Assembly: GCF_900105065.1 (NCBI RefSeq)
Contig: NZ_LT629749.1
Coordinates: forward strand, 4,650,001 to 4,714,000
Reading direction: 5' to 3'
DNA: 64,000 bases
From: Friedmanniella luteola
Lineage (GTDB): Bacteria > Actinomycetota > Actinomycetes > Propionibacteriales > Propionibacteriaceae
The notes under the pieces are model-generated. The model was not told the DNA's origin and ran no database searches. It was given only the letters and a program-made list of their open reading frames with translations. The position numbers and the translations under genes were made by a program. The number at the start of each line of letters is the position of its first letter. Positions within the stretch are counted from its first letter, which is position 1. Positions 43,455-52,930 of the stretch are shown one piece after another.

Positions 43455-45577
43455 GCCCGGACCCCCTGCTCCCGGACCCCCTGCTCCCGGACCCCGTGCT
43501 GCTGGACCCCTTGCGCCTGGACGGCGGTGATCGCGACCGTGTTGACGATGTCCTCCACCAGGGCTCCTCGCGACAGGTCGTTGACGGGCTTGCGGAGGCC
43601 CTGCAGGACGGGTCCGATCGCCACCGCGTGGGCGCTGCGCTGCACCGCCTTGTAGGTGTTGTTGCCCGTGTTGAGGTCCGGGAAGATGAAGACGGTCGCC
43701 CGGCCGGCCACCGCCGAGTCCGGCAGCTTGGTGCGGGCGACCCCGGGGTCGATGGCCGCGTCGTACTGGATCGGCCCCTCCAGCGGCAGCTCGGGCGCGC
43801 GCTCCGCGACCAGCGCCGTCGCCGCGCGCACCTTCTCCACCTCCGCGCCCGCCCCCGAGCTGCCGGTGGAGTAGGACAGCATCGCCACCCGCGGGTCGAT
43901 GCCGAACTGGCGGGCCGTGTCGGCCGAGGACACCGCGATGTCGGCCAGCTGCTCGGTCGTCGGCTCGGGGATGACGGCGCAGTCGCCGTAGACCAGCACC
44001 CGGTCGGCCAGGCACATCAGGAAGACGCTGGAGACGGTGTCGACCCCGGGCCGGGTCTTCACGAACTCCAGCGCCGGCCGGATGGTGTGCGCGGTGGTGT
44101 TGACCTCGCCGGAGACCATGCCGTCGGCGAGGCCGAGGTGCACCATCATCGTGCCGAAGTAGGAGATGTCGGTGACCCGCTCGCGGGCCTTCTCCAGGGT
44201 CATCCCCTTGTGCGCGCGGGCCTCGGCGTAGGCGGCCGCGAAGCGCTCCACCAGCTCCGGGTCGGTGGGGGAGACGACGGTGGCCGCGTCGAGGTCGAGC
44301 CCCAGCGCTGAGCCGCGGGCCCGCACCTTCGTCTCCTCCCCCAGCAGGGTCAGGTCGGCGACGCCGCGGCGGAGCAGGATCGCGGCCGCCTCGAGGATCC
44401 GGTCGTCGGTGGCCTCGGGGAGCACGATGTGCTGCCGGTCCGCGCGCGCCCGCTCGACCAGCTGGTACTCGAACATCAGCGGGGTGCGCACCTCGCTGGC
44501 CGGCACGTCGACCGCCGCCAGCAGCGCCGCCTGGTCCACCTGCTCGGCGAACAGCCGCCGTGCCGTCTCGACCTTGCTGGTGGAGACCTTGGTCATCGGC
44601 CCGCGCACCCGCATCAGCCTCTCGGCGGTGGTGAACGTGCCGAGGTCGGTGAGGGCGATCGGCAGGTCCTGCTGGACGCCGTCGGACAGCCGCCGGATGG
44701 TGTCGGGCAGCGGGTAGCCGCCGGTGAGCAGGATGCCGGCGAGCGTCGGGAAGGTGCCCGACTGGTGGGCGAGCATCAGCCCGGGGATCAGGTCGGTGCG
44801 GTCGCTCGGGGCGATCACGGTCACGTCGGGGCGCAGCCGGGCCAGCACGTTGGGCAGGCTCATGGCGGCCACGATCAGACCCAGCGACTCGCGGTCCATC
44901 CAGCTCTCGCTGCCCAGGGTCAGGGCGCCGTCCGCGGCCTCGACCAGGGCGCGGAAGGTCGGGGCGGACAGCACGGGGCTCTCGGGGATGGCGGCGACGA
45001 CGAGGGGGGCGAGGGTGGCGAGCGCCGCCATCGTGGCCTCGATCTCGGGCGGCTCGACCCGGTTGGCGATGACGGCCACCGTCTGGGCGTGGTTGGCGCG
45101 CAGCTCGGCGATGGCGCCGTCGGCGGCCGCGCGGATCTGCTCCGGCGTCCGCTCGCGGCCGTGCACCACGAGCACGACGGGGGAGCCGAGGTTCGCCGCG
45201 ATCTTGGCGTTCAGCGAGAGCTCGGTGCCGGTGGAGACGTCGGTGTAGTCCGAACCCAGCACCAGGATGACCTCGAAGCGGTCGGCCAGGTGCCCGAAGC
45301 GCTCGACGATGACGTGCAGCGCCTCGTCGGGGTCGGTGCGGGCGGCGTCGTAGGTCACCCCGAGGGCCTCCGCGTAGTCCTGCTCGACGCCCGGCTGGCT
45401 GACCAGCAGGTCGACGATGAGGTCGACGTCGTCGTCACCGGAGTGCAAGGCGGTGGTCACCGGCCGGAAGACCCCGACCGAGCCGACCTCCCGGACGAGG
45501 GCGTCCAGCAGGCCGAGGGCCACCGCCGACTTGCCCGTCAGGCCCTCGGGCGAGGCCACGTACACGCTCCGGCTCAT
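43451..45577 (-). CDS. pta: Phosphate acetyltransferase, long form with DRTGG domain
   Basis: A 708-residue phosphotransacetylase that interconverts acetyl-CoA and acetyl phosphate. The N-terminal 220 residues are a P-loop-like dethiobiotin-synthetase type domain ([24 protein letters not shown]), then a DRTGG domain near 225-330, then the PTA_PTB catalytic domain from about 385 ([31 protein letters not shown], then [18 protein letters not shown] and [18 protein letters not shown]). The C-terminus is extended by five-residue repeats ([19 protein letters not shown]) encoded by a 15-base tandem repeat. It is the first gene of the pta-ackA operon and is divergent from the Ser/Thr kinase. Confidence 0.96.
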   Translation of the reverse strand: MSRSVYVASPEGLTGKSAVALGLLDALVREVGSVGVFRPVTTALHSGDDDVDLIVDLLVSQPGVEQDYAEALGVTYDAARTDPDEALHVIVERFGHLADRFEVILVLGSDYTDVSTGTELSLNAKIAANLGSPVVLVVHGRERTPEQIRAAADGAIAELRANHAQTVAVIANRVEPPEIEATMAALATLAPLVVAAIPESPVLSAPTFRALVEAADGALTLGSESWMDRESLGLIVAAMSLPNVLARLRPDVTVIAPSDRTDLIPGLMLAHQSGTFPTLAGILLTGGYPLPDTIRRLSDGVQQDLPIALTDLGTFTTAERLMRVRGPMTKVSTSKVETARRLFAEQVDQAALLAAVDVPASEVRTPLMFEYQLVERARADRQHIVLPEATDDRILEAAAILLRRGVADLTLLGEETKVRARGSALGLDLDAATVVSPTDPELVERFAAAYAEARAHKGMTLEKARERVTDISYFGTMMVHLGLADGMVSGEVNTTAHTIRPALEFVKTRPGVDTVSSVFLMCLADRVLVYGDCAVIPEPTTEQLADIAVSSADTARQFGIDPRVAMLSYSTGSSGAGAEVEKVRAATALVAERAPELPLEGPIQYDAAIDPGVARTKLPDSAVAGRATVFIFPDLNTGNNTYKAVQRSAHAVAIGPVLQGLRKPVNDLSRGALVEDIVNTVAITAVQAQGVQQHGVREQGVREQGVRA
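43459..43518 (-). repeat. 15-base tandem repeat at the 3' end of pta
   Basis: Four copies of a 15-base unit at 43459, 43474, 43489 and 43504, read on the plus strand as GGACCCCCTGCTCCC twice (identical) and then two diverged copies. In the pta frame this gives GVREQ-like pentapeptides just before the stop and the ackA start. Copy number may vary between strains. Confidence 0.9.
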
Positions 45578-45684
45578 GCGGGCAGGGTAGCGGCCGACGG
45601 CGACGGCGCGACGGCCGTCGCCCCGGCCGCGACGCTCGCCGGTGCACCCGTTCCCCCGCAGGGTTCGGCCCGCCCGCCTAGGGT

Positions 45685-47208
45685 GTGGGCGTGGCGATCG
45701 AACCCCCGCAGATCCCGGGGCTCACGGACTGGCGTCCGCTCGCCCGGGGTGGCTTCGCGGTGGTCTGGGAGGCGCGGCAGGCGACCCTGGACCGGCTGGT
45801 CGCGGTCAAGGTGGACCAGCGCCGGCTGGACGTCGAGTCGGAGCGGCTGCGGTTCCTCCGCGAGGCCGGGGCCGCCGGGCAGATGTCGGCGCACCCGGGG
45901 ATCGTCACGGTGCACGACGCCGGCATCCTGGCCGACGACCGGCCCTACATCGTCATGGAGCTCTGCCCGGGTGGTTCCCTCACCCGCTACCTCGCGGCGG
46001 CGGACCGGCCGTCGGAGGAGCGGGTGCGCGAGATCGGCGTGCGGATCGCCGACGCCCTGGCCGCCACCCACGCCCGGGGCGTGCTGCACCGCGACGTGAA
46101 ACCCGCCAACATCCTCGTCGACGCCTACGACCGGGTGGGCCTGGCCGACTTCGGGCTGGCCGCGCTGCCCGGCCCCGACACGTCCCGCGCCGAGGCGTTC
46201 GAGGGCGTGACGCCCGCCTACACCGCCCCCGAGGCGCTGCTGCGGCGGCCGCCCACGCCCGCCGGGGACGTCTACTCCCTCGCGGCGACGCTCTACGCCC
46301 TGCTCGCCGGCCGGCCGCCGCGCTGGCCCGCGGGCCCCACCCCGGGGCTCGCCGACGTCGTCGCGGCGCAGCGCGAACCGCTGGCGCCGCTGCCCGACGT
46401 CGACCCCGGTCTGATGGCGGTGCTCGGCGAGGCCCTCGACCTCGATCCCGCCGCCCGGCCCACGGCCGCCGGGCTGCGGGACCGGCTGGCCGCCCTGCCG
46501 CTCAGCGGGGACACCCCCGACGGGGACGAGCCGAGCGCCGTCGTCGCCCAGGCCGACACCGGCACCGAACCGGACAGCGGCCGCCGCCGCACGCGCGCCC
46601 TGGTGCTGCCGCTCGTCGGTCTGGTGCTGGTCGCGCTGCTGGTGGCCGGGCTGCTGCTGGTCGACCGCGGTCCCGGCACCGCCGCACCGGCCGCCACCCC
46701 GCCCCCGGTCGGCTCGAGCGCGGCGCCCGAGCCCACGACCGACGGCTCCTCCACCCCGCCGGGCGCGGACCCGTCCCCGTCGCCCACGACGGCCGGACCG
46801 ACCCGGGGCGCGGCGCTGCCCGCCGGCTACGACGACTGCTCCGCGGAGCTCGGGGGGACCAGCTACTGCCCGACCGAGCCGGAGTGCTGGGCCGGCATCA
46901 TCTCGGTGTTCGACCTGCCCTCCCTGGGCACCCCCCGGGACTGCGACGAGACGCACGTCTACCAGACCTTCGCGGCGGGCCCGCTGGACGTCGAGGTGCG
47001 CCGGCAGTCCCAGCTGGAGGAGCTGCGGGCGGTCCGGCAGATCTGCGACGCCGACGTGCTCGACCGGAGGCTCACCGACGCGGACCGCGAGACCGACTGG
47101 GAGGTGCTGGCCCTGCCGCCGCAGGAGGCCGACGGCAGCGACCGGGTCTACCGCTGCCTGTTCGGCCGCGGCGACCGGGACGCCCCGGTGGAGCTCACCG
47201 CGGGCTGA
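45685..47208 (+). CDS. Membrane Ser/Thr protein kinase (orphan, PknB-like)
   Basis: A 507-residue kinase. The N-terminal catalytic domain (about 12-272) has a degenerate glycine loop LARGGFAVVWEA, the ATP Lys in VAVKVDQRR, catalytic HRDVKPANILV (about 136-146), DFGLAAL and activation-segment TPAYTAPEALL. A cytoplasmic linker follows, then a membrane helix (about 305-328, LVLPLVGLVLVALLVAGLLLVD), a Pro/Ser/Thr-rich stalk and a C-terminal outer domain with four or more Cys (DDCSAELGGTSYCPTEPECWAGI, PRDCDETHVYQTF) of the septum-formation (DUF4190-linked) type. There are no PASTA repeats, so the external ligand differs from that of PknB. It stands alone between pta and endonuclease IV. Start may be GTG 45685 or 45691. 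Confidence 0.88.
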   Translation: MGVAIEPPQIPGLTDWRPLARGGFAVVWEARQATLDRLVAVKVDQRRLDVESERLRFLREAGAAGQMSAHPGIVTVHDAGILADDRPYIVMELCPGGSLTRYLAAADRPSEERVREIGVRIADALAATHARGVLHRDVKPANILVDAYDRVGLADFGLAALPGPDTSRAEAFEGVTPAYTAPEALLRRPPTPAGDVYSLAATLYALLAGRPPRWPAGPTPGLADVVAAQREPLAPLPDVDPGLMAVLGEALDLDPAARPTAAGLRDRLAALPLSGDTPDGDEPSAVVAQADTGTEPDSGRRRTRALVLPLVGLVLVALLVAGLLLVDRGPGTAAPAATPPPVGSSAAPEPTTDGSSTPPGADPSPSPTTAGPTRGAALPAGYDDCSAELGGTSYCPTEPECWAGIISVFDLPSLGTPRDCDETHVYQTFAAGPLDVEVRRQSQLEELRAVRQICDADVLDRRLTDADRETDWEVLALPPQEADGSDRVYRCLFGRGDRDAPVELTAG

Positions 47209-47293
47209 GGCCCCGGGTCAGCTCGGGGGGTGGCTCGGCACCCGCGGGCTCGTGCGGTGCGCCGGCCTCGGCCGAGCACGGCCGGTCCTCCGG

Positions 47294-48094
47294 TCAGACG
47301 TGCTCCCGGAGCCAGGCGATGTCGCCGGCCTGGCCCTCCCGGCCGCCCGGTGTCTCGACGACGACCGGGGCGCCGGCGACCCGGACCACCTCCGCGAGGG
47401 CCTCGGGGTCCACCTGGCCGGCCCCGAAGTTCGCGTGCCGGTCGGCGCCGGAGTCGAAGCCGTCGCGGGAGTCGTTGGCGTGCACGAGGTCGATCCGGCC
47501 GGTGATCGCGCGGACCCGGTCGACGAGGCCGACCAGCTCCTCGCCCCCGGCGTGGGCGTGGCAGGTGTCCAGGCAGAAGCCGACGGTGTCCCCGCCGGGG
47601 GCGTCGCCGACGGCCTCCCACAGCCGCGCCACCCGCTCCAGCCGGCGGGCCATCGCGTTGTCCCCGCCCGCGGTGTTCTCGATCAGCAGCGGCACCGGCA
47701 TCTCCAGCCGCTCGACGCACTTGCGCCAGTTGTCGAAGCCGGTCTCGGGGTCGTCGTCCTTGAGCACGTGCCCGCCGTGCACCACCACGCCCGCCGCGCC
47801 CACCTCGGCGGCGGCGTGCAGGTACTGCTGGAGGAACTTGCGGCTGGGGATGCGGATCCGGTTGTTGCTGGTGGCCACGTTCAGCACGTACGGCGCGTGC
47901 ACGTAGAGGGCGATGCCGGCCTCCTCGGCGTCCGCCCGCAGACCGGCGGCGCCGCCGGGGTGGGCGAACTCGGGGCCCTTCCAGCCCTGGGGGTCGCCGA
48001 GGAAGAACTGGGCGAGGGTCGCGTCGCGGGCCCGGGCCTCCGCCACCGGGTCCGCCTGCTCGCCGTGCCCACCGATCGCCAGCGTCGTCGTCAT
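47294..48094 (-). CDS. nfo: Endonuclease IV (AP endonuclease)
   Basis: A 266-residue TIM-barrel AP endonuclease that cuts 5' to abasic sites. Metal ligands lie in LYVHAPYVLNVA (His), VVVHGGHVL (His), IENTAGGDN (Glu), CLDTCHAHAGG (Asp, His, His), VHANDSRDGFDSGADRHANFGAGQVD (His, Asp, His) and VVVETPGG (Glu). The length is near the normal 280. A Zn3 enzyme of base-excision repair is expected. It is transcribed convergently with the kinase; no partner genes are apparent. Confidence 0.93.
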   Translation of the reverse strand: MTTTLAIGGHGEQADPVAEARARDATLAQFFLGDPQGWKGPEFAHPGGAAGLRADAEEAGIALYVHAPYVLNVATSNNRIRIPSRKFLQQYLHAAAEVGAAGVVVHGGHVLKDDDPETGFDNWRKCVERLEMPVPLLIENTAGGDNAMARRLERVARLWEAVGDAPGGDTVGFCLDTCHAHAGGEELVGLVDRVRAITGRIDLVHANDSRDGFDSGADRHANFGAGQVDPEALAEVVRVAGAPVVVETPGGREGQAGDIAWLREHV

Positions 48095-48208
48095 GCCCGT
48101 GACCCTAGCGACGACCGCTGACAGCGCACCGGCGCCGCCGCGCGCCGGGGCCGGACGTGCGACGGGGCACCGACCGGTTGGTCGGTGCCCCCTCGGGGAG
48201 CGCTCAGG

Positions 48209-48484
48209 TCACATGTTCGCGAGCCGGCCGAAGGTGCCGGTCGAGGCGTTGTAGACGATGCTGAGGACGAACAGCACGACGCCGACGACGATGCCGGCGA
48301 GGGCCACGTTGTTCTTCCACCCGGCCGCCGCGGACTGGCGGTAGGCGATGAAGCTGACGATGGCGCCGATCAGGCTGCAGAAGATCGCGAGGACCAGCCC
48401 GACGATGCCGAGGGTCTTGCCGGGCAGCGGACCGGCCTGGGGCGCCGGTCCGGACGGGTAGGCGCCGGGCGGGTACTGGGACAT
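48209..48484 (-). CDS. DUF4190-like small membrane protein
   Basis: A 91-residue protein with a Pro/Gly/Tyr-rich soluble start (MSQYPPGAYPSGPAPQAGPLPG) followed by two membrane helices (KTLGIVGLVLAIFCSLIGAIVSFIAY and NNVALAGIVVGVVLFVLSIVYN). This is the common actinobacterial DUF4190 layout. The ATG at 48484 is preceded by an acceptable purine-rich ribosome site (AAGGAGA, 48490-48496 on the minus strand); the longer open frame to 48892 is a shadow of the divergent gene. Function unknown. Confidence 0.85.
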   Translation of the reverse strand: MSQYPPGAYPSGPAPQAGPLPGKTLGIVGLVLAIFCSLIGAIVSFIAYRQSAAAGWKNNVALAGIVVGVVLFVLSIVYNASTGTFGRLANM

Positions 48485-48590
48485 GGGGTTTCTCCTTGCG
48501 GTGGCCCGAGGTCGATGGCGCAGGCAGCGTAGCCTCCGCCCAGGCCAGAGTCGGGTCTTCGTGACGCAACCGTGTCGGTAGCATCCGGGC

Positions 48591-49547
48591 GTGGAGCGGC
48601 GCGCAGGTCCGGGCGCTCCGGGCGACGCCGTCCGGGTGACGCTGCTGGGTCCCCAGCGCGCTGCGGCCGGCGCCCGCACGGCGGTGGCCGAGATCATCCC
48701 CGACGGCCCGGTCGCCGCGGTCAACGCGGGCTGGCGCGAGCGGGAGTCCGACACCGGCGAGCTCGACGACGTGCTGGGGGGCCGGCTGGTCAACCTGGAG
48801 CTGCACCGTCGCTGGCAGCAGCTGCTCGACACCGACCCCGCCCTGGCCGAGGCGGAGCAGCGGCTGGCCGACCGGCTGGACGCGCTCCGCACCGCCTACC
48901 GGGTGCGGCTCCGCCCGGCCCTGGACGCGGTCCGGGCGGTCCGCCGGCAGGTGCGGGACGCCTCCGTCGCGGAGGAGGCGGACGCCGACGCCCTGGCGGC
49001 CCTCCGGGCCCTGGACGGGTGGCACCTGGCCCGGGGCCGGCAGCTGCGCGTCGAGCACCAGGAGGACGTGGGGCTGGCCCGGCACCCGGCGGTGGCGCAG
49101 CACCGCTCGGAGGTGGCCGGGCTGCTCGCCGACAGCGCCGGCCTGGTGGTGACGGGCGGGCACGTCGGCGTCCTGCTGCACGTGCTGGAGCTGTTCGCGG
49201 TGGCCGACGTGGTCACCGGACCGGTCATCACCTGGTCCGCGGGAGCCATGGCGCTCGCCGAGCGCGTCGTCCTCTTCCACGACCACCCGCCCCGCGGGGA
49301 GCGCCCGCCCGAGGTGCACGCCGACGGGCTCGGCCTCTACGCCGGCGTGGTGCCCTTCCCGCACGCCCGCCGCCGGCTGCGCCTCGACGAGCCCGAGCGG
49401 ATGGCCCTGCTCGCCCGTCGGCTGGCCCCGTCCCGGGCCGTCCTGCTCCCCGACGGCGCCCGGTTCGACCTCGGCCACGGCGTGCTGCCGCGCTCGGCGC
49501 CCCGGCTGGACGCGACCGGGCTGGTCGGCACGGGGGTGGCCGGGTGA
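48591..49547 (+). CDS. Type 1 glutamine amidotransferase-like (peptidase S51 / cyanophycinase-like) protein
   Basis: A 318-residue protein with a helical central part (about 70-170) and a nucleophile elbow in GPVITWSAGAMALAERVVLFHDHPP (Ser near 239), as in cyanophycinase and dipeptidase E of the S51 group. VRVTLLGPQRAA, then VVTGGHVGVLLHVLELFAVADV match the sheet around the elbow. The helical segment (HRRWQQLLDTDPALAEAEQRLADRLDAL) is not part of the basic fold and gives a distinctive insertion. Its stop overlaps the next start (GTGA). It could hydrolyse a peptide or cyanophycin-like substrate; the role is unknown and the family call is moderate. Confidence 0.6.
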   Translation: MERRAGPGAPGDAVRVTLLGPQRAAAGARTAVAEIIPDGPVAAVNAGWRERESDTGELDDVLGGRLVNLELHRRWQQLLDTDPALAEAEQRLADRLDALRTAYRVRLRPALDAVRAVRRQVRDASVAEEADADALAALRALDGWHLARGRQLRVEHQEDVGLARHPAVAQHRSEVAGLLADSAGLVVTGGHVGVLLHVLELFAVADVVTGPVITWSAGAMALAERVVLFHDHPPRGERPPEVHADGLGLYAGVVPFPHARRRLRLDEPERMALLARRLAPSRAVLLPDGARFDLGHGVLPRSAPRLDATGLVGTGVAG

Positions 49548-50758
49548 GCACCCCCGGCACCGCGGGCTCCGGAGCCGGGCCCGGGGGGCGGCGCAGCCGG
49601 CTGCCGGTCAACCGGCTGCGGGACCGCATCCGCCGCGCGGCGGCCGAGGGCGAGCCGCCCGAGGCCGTCGTGCAGGGCTTCTTCGACCGGCAGGACTTCC
49701 CCGTGGTGGAGGGGTTGCGGTGCACCTTCGCCGTCCGGGTCGCCGACGCCGACGCCGTCACGCTGCGGCACCGGGTGGTCGGGCTGGCCGACCCGCTGGC
49801 CCTGCGCCGGCTCGCCGGCACCGACGTCTGGTACGTCGTCGTGGAGATCCCGCCCGACTCCCGGGTGGAGTACCAGTTCGAGGTCCGCCGGGGCGAGAGC
49901 CACGAGCGCTTCAACGACCCGGGCAACCCGCACCAGGCGCGCGGACCCTTCGGCAGCTCCTCGGTCCTGCACAGCGCGGGCTACACGACCCCCGCCTGGG
50001 CCGTGCCCGACCCCGACGCCCGACCCGGCGAGCTCGTGGAGACCTGGGTGCGCAGCACGGCGCAGCGACGCGACAACCGCGTCACCCTCTACCTGCCGGC
50101 GCGCTTCCGGCGGTCCGCGCGCTACCCGCTGCTGGTCGTGCACGACGGCGGCGACTACCTCGAGTACGCCGCCATGAAGACGGTGCTGGACAACCTCATC
50201 CACCGGCTCGACGTCGCCGAGACGGTGGTGGCCTTCACCCACCCCGGGGACCGGCTGGTGGAGTACCCGAACTCCAGCGCCCACGCCCGCTGGGTGGCCA
50301 CCGAGCTGCTCGGCCACCTGGAGCAGGAGCTGCCGCTGGCCCCGGGGCCGGCCGCGCGCGCCCTGATGGGCTCCAGCTTCGGCGCGGTGGCCGCGCTGTC
50401 CACCGCGGTCCGCCACCCCGGCACCTTCGGCTCGCTGCTGCTGCAGTCCGGGTCCTTCGTGTTCACCGACATCGGCGCCGACCACGGTGAGGACAAGGCC
50501 TTCGACCCCGTCGTCCGCTTCGTCAACCGCTACCGGGCCCGACCCACCCGGGTCGCCGACCGGTTGTTCGTCTCCTGCGGTGTCTACGAGGACCTCATCG
50601 TCGCGAACCGGTCGATGGTCCCCGTCTTCGGTGCCACCGGGATGGACGTGGAGTACGTGGAGTCCCGCGACGGCCACAACTGGGAGTCCTGGCGGGACCG
50701 GCTGCAGGACGGCCTCAGCTGGGTGCTGCCCGGTGAGGCGATGTTCGTCTACGAGTGA
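49544..50758 (+). CDS. Esterase family protein with N-terminal carbohydrate-binding-like domain
   Basis: A 404-residue alpha/beta hydrolase of the enterochelin-esterase (esterase D) type. The first part (about 45-140) is an early-set/CBM48-like beta domain (FAVRVADADAVTLRHRVVGLADPLALRRLAGTDVWYVVVEIPPDSRVEYQFEV), as in Fes/IroD enzymes. The catalytic part (about 175-400) has VTLYLPARF, LLVVHDGGDYLEYAAMKTVL, nucleophile ALMGSSFGAVAALSTAV (GxSFG elbow), a later Asp region, and the final His in VESRDGHNWESWRD. It overlaps the S51-like gene by 4 bases, so the two are co-translated. It may act on a siderophore or peptide ester; no siderophore genes are near. Confidence 0.8.
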   Translation: MSTPGTAGSGAGPGGRRSRLPVNRLRDRIRRAAAEGEPPEAVVQGFFDRQDFPVVEGLRCTFAVRVADADAVTLRHRVVGLADPLALRRLAGTDVWYVVVEIPPDSRVEYQFEVRRGESHERFNDPGNPHQARGPFGSSSVLHSAGYTTPAWAVPDPDARPGELVETWVRSTAQRRDNRVTLYLPARFRRSARYPLLVVHDGGDYLEYAAMKTVLDNLIHRLDVAETVVAFTHPGDRLVEYPNSSAHARWVATELLGHLEQELPLAPGPAARALMGSSFGAVAALSTAVRHPGTFGSLLLQSGSFVFTDIGADHGEDKAFDPVVRFVNRYRARPTRVADRLFVSCGVYEDLIVANRSMVPVFGATGMDVEYVESRDGHNWESWRDRLQDGLSWVLPGEAMFVYE

Positions 50759-50771
50759 GCCCGGCGGCGGA

Positions 50772-50929
50772 TTGGCCCGGGGCGCCGCGGGCCGGGTAGA
50801 GTGGCGCGCTGTGCTGCGGCTCCGGCCGCAGCCCAGGTCGGACCCACCCGTGTGGGACCGGCCGGCATTCGCCCTCCTGTTGCGGGACCCGCCTGCAGCC
50901 GCTGAGACCAGAGGAGGTGGAGTTCGCGC
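50772..50929 (+). promoter_or_regulatory. Promoter and structured leader of the rpsF operon
   Basis: A plausible -35 TTGGCC (50772-50777) and -10 TAGAGT (50797-50802, spacer 19) would give a leader of about 120 bases. The hairpin CTGCGGCTCCGGCCGCAG (50814-50831) is perfect, and another pairs CCCAC with GTGGG near 50845-50856. AGAGGAGGTGG before the ATG at 50930 is the ribosome site. An S6:S18-binding leader would fit precedent for this operon but is not demonstrable here. Confidence 0.5.
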
Positions 50930-51220
50930 ATGCGCCCTTACGAGGTCATGGTCATCCTCGACCCTGAGACCGATGAGCGTTCCGTCCAACCCACGCTCGA
51001 GCAGTTCCTGACCGTCATCACCAAGGGTGGCGGCACCGTGGAGAACCTGGACATCTGGGGTCGTCGCCGGCTGGCGTACGAGATCCAGAAGAAGTCCGAG
51101 GGCATCTACGCCGTCATCACGATGCAGGCCAACCCGGTCGACGTGAAGGAGCTGGACCGCCAGTTCTCGATCAACGAGTCGATCATGCGCACCAAGGTCA
51201 TCCGCACCGACGCCCACTGA
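50930..51220 (+). CDS. rpsF: Small ribosomal subunit protein bS6
   Basis: A 96-residue S6 protein that sits on the central platform of the 30S subunit with S18. The full match [55 protein letters not shown] is diagnostic. The length is normal for actinomycetes (no C-terminal glutamate tail). First gene of rpsF-ssb-rpsR-rplI, with a 174-base gap to ssb that contains no gene. Confidence 0.98.
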   Translation: MRPYEVMVILDPETDERSVQPTLEQFLTVITKGGGTVENLDIWGRRRLAYEIQKKSEGIYAVITMQANPVDVKELDRQFSINESIMRTKVIRTDAH

Positions 51221-51394
51221 GCAGGCGCGGGCCGTCCACAGGCTCGTCCTCGTCCGCGGCTGCGTCCACAGCCCGCCCTCGGCTCTCGGGCCTGTCAGCC
51301 CGGGCTGGCAAGGTGGTCGCCGTGGCTGACCGGGACCGCTGAGGACCTCCGCCCACCGCTCGCTCGTACGTCGCATCTCAACCCAGGAGACCCC

Positions 51395-52000
51395 ATGGCA
51401 GGCGAAACACCCATCACCCTGGTCGGCAACCTCACCGCCGACCCGGAGCTGCGCTTCACCCCCTCGGGTGCCGCGGTCGCGAACTTCACCGTCGCGTCCA
51501 CACCGCGCACCTTCGACCGCCAGTCGAACGAGTGGCGTGACGGCGATGCGATGTTCCTCAACTGCGCCGTCTGGCGCCAAGCTGCGGAGAACGTCGCCGA
51601 GTCGCTCCAGAAGGGCATGCGGGTCATCGTCCAGGGCCGCCTGAAGTCACGGAGCTACGAGACCCGCGAGGGTGAGAAGCGCACCGTGTTCGAGGTCGAC
51701 GTCGACGAGATCGGCCCGGCGCTGCGCTACGCGACCGCGAAGGTCACCCGCACCACGAGCAGTGGTGGCGGCGGCGGCCAGGGCGGCGGTGGCGGCTACG
51801 GCGGCGGAGCCGGTGGCGGCGGTGGCAGCCGACCCTCCGGGGGCGGCGGCTACGGCGGCAGCGGCGGCGGCGGCAACGCCGGCGGCGGCGGGGGCGAGGA
51901 CCCCTGGGCCACCGGCGGCAGCGGCGGCGGCGGCGGCGGAAACCGCACCCAAGGCTCCGACCCCTGGGCGACGCCCCAGAGCGACGAGCCCCCGTTCTGA
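51395..52000 (+). CDS. ssb: Single-stranded DNA-binding protein
   Basis: A 201-residue SSB. The OB fold occupies about 1-115 ([65 protein letters not shown]). A glycine-rich linker (about 126-185), encoded by near-perfect GGC/GGT triplet runs, is followed by the acidic tip DEPPF, which recruits repair and replication partners. The tail carries two copies of DPWAT, at both ends of the second glycine run, suggesting local duplication. It lies between rpsF and rpsR, the standard order. Confidence 0.98.
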   Translation: MAGETPITLVGNLTADPELRFTPSGAAVANFTVASTPRTFDRQSNEWRDGDAMFLNCAVWRQAAENVAESLQKGMRVIVQGRLKSRSYETREGEKRTVFEVDVDEIGPALRYATAKVTRTTSSGGGGGQGGGGGYGGGAGGGGGSRPSGGGGYGGSGGGGNAGGGGGEDPWATGGSGGGGGGNRTQGSDPWATPQSDEPPF

Positions 52001-52102
52001 TCGGCCCGGCTCCCCGCTGAGCCGATCCAGGACCCCACACCCCATCCGGCACATTCCGGCCATCGAGCACAGACTCGCGCCGGGCTCGAGAGGAGCACCA
52101 CA

Positions 52103-52339
52103 ATGGCCAGCACCGCACCCGCCAAGCGGGCACCGAAGAAGAAGTCGAACCCGCTGCGCAAGGGCCAGCACATCGACTACAAGGACACCGCCACGCTGCG
52201 GAAGTTCATCTCCGAGCGCGGCAAGATCCGCGCCCGCCGGGTGACCGGGCTCTCCGTGCAGGAGCAGCGCAAGGTCGCCATCGCCATCAAGAACGCCCGC
52301 GAGGTTGCGCTGCTGCCGTACGCCTCGACGGCTCGCTGA
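52103..52339 (+). CDS. rpsR: Small ribosomal subunit protein bS18
   Basis: A 78-residue S18 protein. The core [54 protein letters not shown] is characteristic and complete; it lacks the Cys residues of the zinc-binding (C+) form, so it is a C- paralogue. The lysine-rich N-terminus ([14 protein letters not shown]) is typical for actinomycetes. It sits 102 bases after ssb and 14 bases before rplI. Confidence 0.97.
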   Translation: MASTAPAKRAPKKKSNPLRKGQHIDYKDTATLRKFISERGKIRARRVTGLSVQEQRKVAIAIKNAREVALLPYASTAR

Positions 52340-52353
52340 GGAGGGAAGCCCAG

Positions 52354-52803
52354 ATGAAGCTCATCCTGACGGCTGCCGTGGACAACCTCGGTGGCGCCGG
52401 CGACGTGGTCGAGGTCAAGGACGGCTACGGCCGGAACTACCTCCTGCCGCGTGGCTTCGCCATCCGCTGGACCCGTGGCGGCGAGAAGCAGATCGACGGC
52501 ATCAAGCGGAGCCGTTCGGCCCGCGAGATCCGCGGCATCGACCACGCCCAGGAGGTGCGGACGCAGCTCGAGGGCCTGAGCGTCGAGCTCCCGGTGCGGG
52601 CCGGTGACACCGGCAAGCTGTTCGGCGCCGTGACGGCGGCCGACATCGCCGGGGCCATCAAGAAGGTCGGCAACGTCTCGGTCGACAAGCGCTCGGTCGA
52701 GATCCGGAAGCCGATCAAGTCGATCGGCAACCACACCGTCGGCGTGAAGCTGCACGACGCGGTCACCGCGCACGTCCAGCTCGCCGTCGTCGCCGCTTCC
52801 TGA
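52354..52803 (+). CDS. rplI: Large ribosomal subunit protein bL9
   Basis: A 149-residue L9 protein. The N-terminal RNA-binding domain reads MKLILTAAVDNLGGAGDVVEVKDGYGRNYLLPRGFAIRWT, followed by the long helix and the C-terminal domain with KLFGAVTAADIAGAIKK and the end VGVKLHDAVTAHVQLAVV. Normal length. Last gene of the rpsF block, with GAGGAGGGAAG before its ATG as ribosome site. Confidence 0.98.
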   Translation: MKLILTAAVDNLGGAGDVVEVKDGYGRNYLLPRGFAIRWTRGGEKQIDGIKRSRSAREIRGIDHAQEVRTQLEGLSVELPVRAGDTGKLFGAVTAADIAGAIKKVGNVSVDKRSVEIRKPIKSIGNHTVGVKLHDAVTAHVQLAVVAAS

Positions 52804-52930
52804 GCGACGCACCTGCTCGACCACGACGCCCCGGGGCCCTGCGCCCCGGGGTGTCGTGCTGTCCGCGGGCGGGTACCGGCCGCGGCGCCGGGTCCGGTGG
52901 ACGCCGCTGCGCGTCACGTAGGGTCGGCCC

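Noticed and set aside
42294-44015. Extended acetate kinase frame of 573 codons
   Set aside because: The acetate kinase N-terminus ([15 protein letters not shown]) begins at 43454; the extra part is pta read in another frame.
50759-50929. S6:S18-binding leader riboregulator of rpsF
   Set aside because: Hairpins are visible but I could not match the known bulged CCG motif with confidence; listed only as promoter/leader.
51231-51272. GTCCACAG words between rpsF and ssb as DnaA boxes
   Set aside because: They match only seven of nine positions and are not arranged as a cluster; likely chance in GC-rich DNA.
51764-51948. GGC/GGT triplet run as a regulatory repeat
   Set aside because: It is in frame and encodes the normal glycine-rich linker of SSB.
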